Source: JAGXLC01 sp046545815
Lineage (GTDB): Bacteria; Bacteroidota; Bacteroidia; Bacteroidales; UBA12077
Length of the DNA stretch: 12,584 nucleotides
Reading direction: 5' to 3'
NCBI GenBank assembly: GCA_046545815.1
Contig: JBKGZA010000088.1
Span: forward strand, 1-12,584
The position numbers and the translations under genes are program-made. The notes under the pieces were generated by a model. That model ran no database searches and was not told the DNA's origin. It saw only the letters and a list, made by a program, of their open reading frames with translations. Shown here one piece after another: positions 6,791 to 12,584 of the stretch; positions within the stretch are counted from its first letter, which is position 1, and every line of letters begins with the position of its first letter.

Positions 6791-7618
6791 TTACAGTTTT
6801 CCGGACTTTACGATAAAATAAGGATTCTGCAGTTCTTCCTTGTTGTACAGCAAAGGGGTCTTTTCATCTTTTTGTGTCACCGGGTATCCTGCAGCCAAAG
6901 CAACTGCATGCCCTGCTGCCGTATCCCATTCCATGGTCGGGCCAAACCTGGGATAGACATCGGCCTTCCCTTCAGCCACCATACAAATTTTCAGCGAACT
7001 GCCTTTGGAAACAAATTTGGTATCCCCATATTTCTTTTTAAGTTCATCGACATATGCCTGGGTTTCCTCGTTCAAATGGGAACGGCTGGCAACCACCACC
7101 AGTTTGTCCCGCTCTTCGAGAAGCGGCAGAATCTGTCCTTTCTTCATCAGCTTGTCCATATCCTCAAAATTCATGGGTTCACCCGGTTTGCCTTCGGCCT
7201 TATAAGCGCCAAATGTTTCACTTCCAAAGTAAAGCTCATTCACATAAGGAGCAAAAACCACCCCCAAAATGGGTTCTCCATCTCTGATTAAAGCGATGTT
7301 AACTGTAAATTCTCCGTTTTTCTTTATGAATTCCTTGGTGCCGTCAAGCGGGTCCACAAGCCAGAAATAATCCCACCGGCTGCGTTCTTCATAGGGTATA
7401 TCTTTTCCCTCCTCACTCAAGACCGGATAATCGGTTTGCTTCAAATGCTTCATAATGATCTCATGAGACTGTCTGTCTGCGAGTGTAAGGGGTGATTCGT
7501 CCGCCTTGGACTCCACTTCAAAATCCTTCTCCTGATACACCTCATTAATTACTCTTCCTGCTTCAAGCGCAGCCCTTGTGGCTGTGGCCAATAAAGTTTT
7601 TAATCCCTGATTTTCCAT
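6791..7618 (-). CDS. cysQ: 3'(2'),5'-bisphosphate nucleotidase (CysQ)
   Basis: CysQ removes the 3'-phosphate from PAP (and PAPS), clearing an inhibitory by-product of sulfate assimilation. It is a Mg-dependent enzyme of the inositol monophosphatase superfamily. At 275 aa it is full length. Signature residues are visible: SPLTLAD near 42-48, the metal-binding LSEE at 67-70, DPLDGT at 89-94 followed by KEFI, and the C-terminal WDTAAGHA at 231-238. The DGTKEF form is typical of CysQ rather than of SuhB. It starts at an ATG 24 nt after the SLC13-type permease gene, a pairing that fits sulfate uptake and assimilation, and is followed 24 nt later by the rarD remnant. No cysD, cysN, cysC or cysH gene is in the window. 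Confidence 0.93.
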   Translation of the reverse strand: MENQGLKTLLATATRAALEAGRVINEVYQEKDFEVESKADESPLTLADRQSHEIIMKHLKQTDYPVLSEEGKDIPYEERSRWDYFWLVDPLDGTKEFIKKNGEFTVNIALIRDGEPILGVVFAPYVNELYFGSETFGAYKAEGKPGEPMNFEDMDKLMKKGQILPLLEERDKLVVVASRSHLNEETQAYVDELKKKYGDTKFVSKGSSLKICMVAEGKADVYPRFGPTMEWDTAAGHAVALAAGYPVTQKDEKTPLLYNKEELQNPYFIVKSGKL

Positions 7619-7642
7619 TATAGTTTATTGTTTCATTTTTAA

Positions 7643-9424
7643 TTATACAAAATACATCAGTCCAAGAACCCCAATGGTAATCATCATATAAAGGATTGTT
7701 AGGGGAAACCCCAGCTTGAAAAAGTCGTTGAACGAATAACCGCCGGGCCCATATACCATCAGGTTGGTCTGATAACCTATAGGAGTAATAAAGTTGGCTG
7801 CTGCAGCGAAAGAAACCACCAGGATAAAAGGCATAGGCTGAAGATCCAGATTGGAGGCCATTGTCAGGGATATTGGGAAAACCAGCGCCACCGCAGCTTT
7901 ATTGCCAATATATCCACCCAGAAAAGCCGTAATCAGGTATATACCGGTAAGCAGACCTACCTTTCCGAAAGGCATGAAACCGGATATGATCGCATCGGCT
8001 ATCAGTTCGGCAGCCCCTGATTTACGCATTGCCACACCCAAAGCCAGAGAAAGTACGATGATCAGGGCCAGATCATAATCAATGGCTTTGGGAAGCTCTT
8101 TGGGATTGGCCAAGCCCAGTGCAAAAGCCACAATAAGCAGCACCAAAAGTCCCATAAAAAGCGATATCACATGAAAAGCCGAAAGCATGATTGCCAATAA
8201 AAGACCGCCAAAAATAGTTCCTATCTTGTATCCTTCTACTTTCTGAAAGTCGCGTACTTTAGAAATAAAATAAAAATCACGGGTATGCACGGTGCGGTTA
8301 AAAAAGTCCTCGCCCGTAAAAAGCAATAGCACATCACCCGGTTTGAGAACAATTTCTCCAACCTTACCGCTAATTTTCTCTCCGTTTCGGTGAACAGCAA
8401 TTACAGCAGCATCATACCGTGCCCTGAAACGAACTTCTTTAATTGTTTTTCCTATAAGTGAGGAATTCTGAGAGACTACAATTTCAACGACCTCTGTTTT
8501 CTTTTTCCTGTACATCATACCCACCGAAGGGAGGGTCAGCCCGTTCCTGGAATTGACCATATCGGTAATGGTATGGGTATCTCCGGCAAAAATAAGAATA
8601 TCATCCTGTTGTAATACGACGTCGGGAGATACTGCACGGAAACGGTGAGAACCCCTGATGATTTCAACCAGGAACAATCCTTTTAGGTTCCTGAGACCCG
8701 CTTCCTCAATGGTTTTCCCCACCATGGAGGAGTCCTTTCTTATCTGGGCCTCGACAAGATATTCCCTGGAATTTTGGGAGAAATCGGCCATAGCATCTGA
8801 TTTGGAGGGAAGCAGGCGGTCACTGAAAAAATACAGGTAAATAAGTCCGATCACAATCATAGGAGCCCCCACATAAGTGAAATCAAAAATATTCAGGGCC
8901 CCTACCTCAGGAAAAATTTTCTGATCAGCGGCCATGCCGCTTACGATAAGATTGGTGGATGTCCCGATCAACGTTGCACATCCCCCCAAAATTGCAGCGA
9001 ATGAAAGCGGCATCAACAGCTTGGATGAAGATATACCATTTCTCTTGCTCCAGTTATTTACATAAGGCATCATGATGGCCACAAGTGGCGTGTTATTTAA
9101 AAACGCCGAAAAACCAGCAACAAGCAACATCATTCGTCCTTTAAACCCCTTAACCGTCAGGACAGAACTAAATATACGGTTAAAAAGGCTTTCCAAAAAA
9201 CCCGTTCGTCTTATAACATCCCCGATCAGAAGCAGCAATACGATCACAAAAATCTGTTCATTGGCAAAACCGCTAAGTATCTCCCTGGGGGTTAAAATGC
9301 CGAAAAAACCAAGCACCGTTACAGCTATGACAAAAGTAAAGGTAGCACCAAGAATTTCTTTGTACAAAGAAATCAAGATAAAGATCAAAACAATAAAGAC
9401 AATGATTATATCGAAAGTCAGCAT
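7643..9424 (-). CDS. SLC13-family (DASS-type) anion permease with two TrkA-C domains, putative sulfate transporter
   Basis: This large membrane protein of 593 aa has two hydrophobic halves separated by a soluble insert. The N-terminal half carries LNNTP near residue 110 and LIGTSTN near 155, typical of SLC13/ArsB-like carriers; the C-terminal half carries TPIGYQTN near 547. The insert, about 215-375, contains two copies of a TrkA-C (RCK_C) domain, each with a GKTIxE motif and ending in PDVVLQQDDILIFAG or LKPGDVLLLFTG. Such TrkA-C domains are thought to bind ligands and gate transport. Neighbouring cysQ suggests sulfate as substrate; other di- or oxyanions are possible. I prefer ATG at 9424; a TTG three codons upstream (9433) would add MGF. 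No exact TAnnTTTG promoter element is seen upstream on this strand. Confidence 0.85.
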   Translation of the reverse strand: MLTFDIIIVFIVLIFILISLYKEILGATFTFVIAVTVLGFFGILTPREILSGFANEQIFVIVLLLLIGDVIRRTGFLESLFNRIFSSVLTVKGFKGRMMLLVAGFSAFLNNTPLVAIMMPYVNNWSKRNGISSSKLLMPLSFAAILGGCATLIGTSTNLIVSGMAADQKIFPEVGALNIFDFTYVGAPMIVIGLIYLYFFSDRLLPSKSDAMADFSQNSREYLVEAQIRKDSSMVGKTIEEAGLRNLKGLFLVEIIRGSHRFRAVSPDVVLQQDDILIFAGDTHTITDMVNSRNGLTLPSVGMMYRKKKTEVVEIVVSQNSSLIGKTIKEVRFRARYDAAVIAVHRNGEKISGKVGEIVLKPGDVLLLFTGEDFFNRTVHTRDFYFISKVRDFQKVEGYKIGTIFGGLLLAIMLSAFHVISLFMGLLVLLIVAFALGLANPKELPKAIDYDLALIIVLSLALGVAMRKSGAAELIADAIISGFMPFGKVGLLTGIYLITAFLGGYIGNKAAVALVFPISLTMASNLDLQPMPFILVVSFAAAANFITPIGYQTNLMVYGPGGYSFNDFFKLGFPLTILYMMITIGVLGLMYFV

Positions 9425-9659
9425 AAACCCCAAATCTTTAGCATCTGGCCTTCAAGTAATTAACAGTAAATTTCATTTATTTTAAGGCATCTAAAGTAAT
9501 AAATTATTATTCATTATATTTACCGTCAAATAAAAAAAATCCGAATTGGGAATTAAATAATGACAGCCAGTTATGAGAAGGGTTGATCGGAAACTGCCTT
9601 TCAAAAATGTTAAGCTTCTATGTATACTGAAAAATACTCAATAGAGTCTGTCTATAAAG
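9425..9659. other. AT-rich intergenic DNA with an IS-end-like sequence
   Basis: No gene is visible. The DNA should hold the promoter of the leftward permease-cysQ unit, though I could not find an exact -33/-7 pair. At 9644-9660, GAGTCTGTCTATAAAGT ends exactly at the stop codon of the next gene. It resembles the terminal inverted repeats of several transposase families, many of which read like GAGxCTGTCTxAAAAGT. No matching inverted copy or transposase is in the window, so at most this is a solo remnant. Confidence 0.3.
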
Positions 9660-10031
9660 TCAGGAAATCTGCGATACTCTTCTAAATGGTTTCTGTGGTT
9701 CTCCGTGTTTACTCTTTATGAACTCTCTGATTCCATTTTCCATCATCATTTCCAATACATTCCGTTTAAGGAACATGATGTCGTTGAACAGGCAATCGTT
9801 CCATTCACCCAGCATTTCAATAATTGTAAATCCCTTGCTGTAATCGGTATAGATGATCTTTAGAAACAGGGTCTCCGAGCCGAAATCATCCCATTGCGGA
9901 TGAATATAATGATTGTAGATGGTATGGGTAAAATAAAATTCACTGTATTCCCGGCCGAAAAAAGGTGAGCGTTCGTCAGTTTCAGCAGTGTAATAAAGTC
10001 TCCACGAGAAATGGGGCTCAATTTCATGCAT
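9660..10031 (-). CDS. Small hypothetical protein, probably C-terminally truncated
   Basis: The 123-aa product is soluble, acidic at its start and rich in aromatic residues. It has no signal peptide or membrane segment. It has conserved-looking stretches such as DERSPFFGREYSEF (19-32), IHPQWDDFGSETL (43-55) and GEWNDCLFNDIMFLKR (75-90). From memory it matches a Bacteroidota family of unknown function whose members are longer and continue past the point corresponding to residue 105. Here the tail from about 106 (KSKHGEPQKPF...) looks unrelated: its DNA, roughly 9670-9715, reads as CACGGAG-AACCACAG type repeat sequence common in non-coding DNA. The stop codon abuts an IS-end-like sequence. The ATG at 10031 is clear. 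It may be a broken gene; no function can be given. Confidence 0.6.
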   Translation of the reverse strand: MHEIEPHFSWRLYYTAETDERSPFFGREYSEFYFTHTIYNHYIHPQWDDFGSETLFLKIIYTDYSKGFTIIEMLGEWNDCLFNDIMFLKRNVLEMMMENGIREFIKSKHGEPQKPFRRVSQIS

Positions 10032-10270
10032 AAGAATAACATTCTCAAAATTTATTCAACAAAACCATTCCCAACATCCGTTTTCCGGGATGAGGAAAAC
10101 AATTCACAATTTCTTCGGATTATTCAATTTTTTTTAATTAAACTTGTATGATTCCAATTTCGGAATCTGAAAAACAAACTTTTTTCGTTCCAATTATATA
10201 AGTACGGAAAGGGTTTTGTATTATTGTGCTTACTTAATTATGTATATGTATTAATATAAAAGATAACCCA
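10032..10270. promoter_or_regulatory. Divergent intergenic region upstream of the C69-like gene
   Basis: This AT-rich, gene-free stretch separates the leftward hypothetical gene from the rightward C69-like gene. A possible rightward promoter is TTTG at 10215-10218 with TAATTATG at 10235-10242, which matches the Bacteroidota -7 element TAnnTTTG at 5 of 6 defined bases; the 16-nt spacing is a little short. A perfect 6-bp inverted repeat GATTCC/GGAATC (10150-10155 and 10162-10167, 6-nt loop) could be an operator or a weak hairpin. No Shine-Dalgarno sequence is evident before the ATG at 10271. Confidence 0.3.
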
Positions 10271-11713
10271 ATGAATATCATTAAAATATTATTCAGGCTC
10301 ATCGCATTAAATACCTTGCTGTTCATAAGCTTTCCGGTACTTTCCCAGGGTGATACACCTGAAAGAGAATCTTTCATTATTCTTGCGGGGAACAAAACCA
10401 CAAGTGACGGTTCGGTAGTAGTGGCACACAACAAAGGCCTGCAAGACACTGAAAAGGTTTTTATGCAAAAACGTCCACGCCAAAAGCACGACAGTACAGA
10501 GGTTATCCGGCTTCAAAACGGTATGGAAATTCCACAAACGGAAATTTCTATGTCATGGATGGGTTTACAAACCGAATTGGGACGGTTAAAGGGGGATGCA
10601 GTAGCAATTAATGAACATCAGGTTTCCATTGCGGGCAGTGTATCTCTGGAAGAGGACAGAAATATGAAAGCCCGTCAGGCGGATCCTTTGGTTGCAAAAG
10701 GAGTAACAGGAAGCCTCTATTACATTGCTCTCGAGCGAACCCGCACGGCCAGGGAATGTGTGAAGCTGATCGGGGAATATTACAATAAATATGGTATAGC
10801 ACAGACCAAAGGTATTGCTGTTGCCGATAAAAAAGAGGTATGGTATATGGAAGCCGGAGGTGGCCATCACTGGGCAGCATTAAAAATCCCGGAAGATGCG
10901 GTTTGGGTACAGGCCAACAGCTACAGAATAGGTCATATCAATCCTGATGACGGTGATGTGATGACATCTCCGGGATTACTTGAATTCGCCCGGGAAAACG
11001 ATCTGTGGGACCCGGATGAACAATTGTTTAATTTTGCAGACGCATTTGGCCGGAGAATTCAGAAGACGCAGGACAGAGACAATTTCAGCCGGTTAAAAAT
11101 ATGGAAAGCCATTTCTTTATTGGATTCCACTTTAAGGGTAACACCCGATCAGCAGGAATATCCCCAATTCGTCAGACCCCAGCAGAAAATGGATATGGCT
11201 AAAGTTCTCTCTGTGCTGAGGGACAATTCAGGCCACATCTCCTATAACACCTTAGAAAATGACAGTATTACCAGAACCATAAGACCCATAGCCTCTTCCC
11301 AGGTAACCCATACAAGTGTTGTGCAATTAACCAATGGTTTACCTTCTTTAGTGGGGGCAGTACTTTGGGCAGGTTTCGGCAATCCGTTAACCACTCCCTA
11401 TATCCCGTTTTATTTCGGGATCAAAAATGTCCCAAAACCATACAGCGCGGAAGCTTCACCGGAAGAAAGTGCTTATTCTGTTTATCAGGCTTTGGCAGAA
11501 CGTTATCATCAGGATCCTAAAAAATATGATGTCCACTTTCCGGAAGTTTGGTCCGAATTTCAAACCAAATGCTTCACTGAACAGGTTCATATCGATAGGG
11601 GAGCTATGAGGCTTTATCAGACTGATTCCGCTATGTCCAGGCAATTTATTACCATCAATGTGGAGGCGCTGAGCCAGCAAGCCCTCGATCTAGCGCGCAA
11701 GACACTGAAATAG
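10271..11713 (+). CDS. Secreted peptidase C69-family (PepD-like Ntn hydrolase) protein with Ser in place of the catalytic Cys
   Basis: The 480-aa product starts with a signal peptide (basic and hydrophobic to about residue 24, likely cut near VLS-QG at 25/26), so it should act in the periplasm or outside. The mature part follows the C69/U34 dipeptidase fold. The first strand ESFIILAGNKTTSDGSVVVAHN (33-54) aligns with the family start CTTILVGKKAxxDGS. Later come a central GIAVADKKEVWYMEAGG stretch and a C-terminal WAGFGNPLTTPYIPF region. The family nucleophile is an N-terminal Cys; here that position is Ser34 (codon TCT). Ntn hydrolases can use Ser, so it may be active as a serine variant, but eight residues would still lie between the likely signal cleavage site and Ser34 and would need removal. 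It could equally be an inactive paralogue. It lies 90 bp upstream of the creatininase-family gene on the same strand and may be co-transcribed with it. Confidence 0.82.
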   Translation: MNIIKILFRLIALNTLLFISFPVLSQGDTPERESFIILAGNKTTSDGSVVVAHNKGLQDTEKVFMQKRPRQKHDSTEVIRLQNGMEIPQTEISMSWMGLQTELGRLKGDAVAINEHQVSIAGSVSLEEDRNMKARQADPLVAKGVTGSLYYIALERTRTARECVKLIGEYYNKYGIAQTKGIAVADKKEVWYMEAGGGHHWAALKIPEDAVWVQANSYRIGHINPDDGDVMTSPGLLEFARENDLWDPDEQLFNFADAFGRRIQKTQDRDNFSRLKIWKAISLLDSTLRVTPDQQEYPQFVRPQQKMDMAKVLSVLRDNSGHISYNTLENDSITRTIRPIASSQVTHTSVVQLTNGLPSLVGAVLWAGFGNPLTTPYIPFYFGIKNVPKPYSAEASPEESAYSVYQALAERYHQDPKKYDVHFPEVWSEFQTKCFTEQVHIDRGAMRLYQTDSAMSRQFITINVEALSQQALDLARKTLK

Positions 11714-11735
11714 CTTCAGTAGTATGTTTATGGTA

Positions 11736-11743
11736 TAATTTTG
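11736..11743 (+). promoter_or_regulatory. Candidate -7 promoter element for the creatininase-family gene
   Basis: TAATTTTG is an exact match to the Bacteroidota -7 consensus TAnnTTTG, 60 nt before the ATG at 11804. I do not see a convincing -33 TTTG at the expected distance. A small stem, TGGTT/AACCA (11742-11755), overlaps its end. The gene could be expressed from here or by read-through from the C69-like gene. Confidence 0.35.
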
Positions 11744-11803
11744 GTTTTTCAACCATCTGGATTAATGATTTGGAAACAACAACATCAAATAAAATAATAG
11801 TTT

Positions 11804-12577
11804 ATGAGCAACCAGACGAGACCTTATATTCTGACTGAGAGTCACTGGAAGGAAGTCAAAGAACAAAAGTATGAAGTGGCTGTGCTGCCCTGGGGAGCAC
11901 TCGAAGCCCACAATTATCATCTGCCATACGGTACAGATAATATAGAAACCGAAACCATAGCGGCAGAATCGGCAAAAATGGCCTGGGAAAGGGGAGCCAA
12001 AGTTATAGTACTGCCTAATGTCCCGTTTGGTGTTAACACCGGCCAAACGGACATCAAACTGACAATGAACCTGAATCCAAGCACCCAGGAAGCCATACTG
12101 GGAGATATTGTTCAAAACATACAAAACAGTGGTATCCAGAAGCTGCTCATTTTAAACGGACATGGAGGCAATGACTTCAAGCCCATGATCCGCGAACTGG
12201 GACTGAAATATCCCGACATCTTTATTGGTGTATGCCAGTGGTTCCAGTCGGTGGACAAAAAAGCGCTTTTTAAAAATATGGGCGATCATGCCGATGAAAT
12301 GGAAACCAGCCTGATGTTACACCTGACCCCGGAGTTGGTACTTCCTTTAAACGAAGCCGGAGATGGTGCAGCCCGGAAATTTAAGGTATCGGCGTTCAAT
12401 GAAAACTGGGCATGGACAGAAAGGCAATGGTCAAAAGTGACGGATGACACCGGAATTGGATATCCCAAAGAAGCAACTAAGGAAAAAGGTGAACAATATT
12501 ATAAGAAGGTCACTGAAAAAATCAGCCAATTGATGATCGAACTGACGGAAACGGATGTGGATGATATGTATGAATAA
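11804..12577 (+). CDS. Creatininase-family amidohydrolase
   Basis: The 257-aa cytosolic-looking protein has the metal-ligand pattern of the creatininase family: E34, H36 and D45 in GALEAHNYHLPYGTD, H120 in LNGHGGN, and an acidic HADEMETS motif at 162-169 where many members read HAGExETS. The first four match the numbering known for Pseudomonas creatininase. The family hydrolyses cyclic or linear amides with two divalent metals. It includes creatininase, MftE-type peptidases and formamide hydrolases of riboflavin or F420 synthesis, so the substrate cannot be named. No creatinase or sarcosine oxidase gene is adjacent, which argues against a creatinine pathway. The upstream neighbour is the C69-like gene on the same strand. 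The frame ends with TAA at 12575-12577, so the gene is complete. Confidence 0.88.
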   Translation: MSNQTRPYILTESHWKEVKEQKYEVAVLPWGALEAHNYHLPYGTDNIETETIAAESAKMAWERGAKVIVLPNVPFGVNTGQTDIKLTMNLNPSTQEAILGDIVQNIQNSGIQKLLILNGHGGNDFKPMIRELGLKYPDIFIGVCQWFQSVDKKALFKNMGDHADEMETSLMLHLTPELVLPLNEAGDGAARKFKVSAFNENWAWTERQWSKVTDDTGIGYPKEATKEKGEQYYKKVTEKISQLMIELTETDVDDMYE

Positions 12578-12584
12578 ATTAGTA

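Noticed and set aside
6644..7291. Plus-strand open frame of 215 codons opposite cysQ
   Set aside because: Antisense to cysQ, whose catalytic motifs are intact; no family resemblance.
11742..11755. TGGTT/AACCA stem as a terminator after the C69-like gene
   Set aside because: The stem has only five pairs and no T-run follows it, so it is too weak to call.
11804..12577. A creatinine-degradation pathway
   Set aside because: Only a creatininase-family member is present; no creatinase, sarcosine oxidase or creatinine transporter lies nearby and the family has many other substrates.

Overview
The window looks like chromosomal DNA of a Bacteroidota bacterium, probably a pigmented, free-living (perhaps marine) member. 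The grounds are the CrtI/CrtB/CrtYcd set typical of that phylum, a CysQ plus SLC13/TrkA-C permease pair common there, AT-rich intergenic DNA, weak Shine-Dalgarno signals and TAnnTTTG-like promoter elements. This is inferred from protein style and context; no rRNA or other marker gene is present.

Bases 183-6247 form a carotenoid island of two divergent operons around a 119-bp AT-rich intergenic region (4021-4139). Leftward runs crtI (phytoene desaturase), crtB (phytoene synthase), a fused CrtYc-CrtYd lycopene cyclase and ispH, the last enzyme of the MEP isoprenoid pathway. These genes overlap or nearly touch. Rightward runs a CrtD-like carotenoid desaturase, then a CruF-like carotenoid 1',2'-hydratase, overlapping by ATGA. 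Together they could take GGPP to phytoene, lycopene and gamma-carotene, then to a 1'-hydroxy-3',4'-didehydro end group. That is the skeleton of saproxanthin, myxol or flexixanthin-type pigments. No crtE, crtZ, crtW or idi lies in the window, so the final product cannot be fixed.

Bases 6369-9424 are a leftward set: an SLC13-type permease with two TrkA-C domains, cysQ (3'(2'),5'-bisphosphate nucleotidase, sulfur assimilation) and a decayed rarD-type transporter gene. The rarD remnant has a frameshift in an A7 run near its start and has lost its C-terminal half. Bases 9660-10031 hold a small leftward hypothetical gene that appears C-terminally truncated, with an IS-end-like sequence at its stop.

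Bases 10271-12577 carry two rightward enzymes: a secreted peptidase-C69-like Ntn hydrolase with Ser where the family has its nucleophilic Cys, and a creatininase-family amidohydrolase with its metal ligands intact.

I found no CRISPR array, tRNA, rRNA, prophage or complete insertion sequence. The most distinctive points are the ispH-tailed carotenoid operon with its partner crtD-cruF operon, a perfect inverted repeat in their shared promoter region, the Ser-for-Cys C69 protein, and the two decayed genes.
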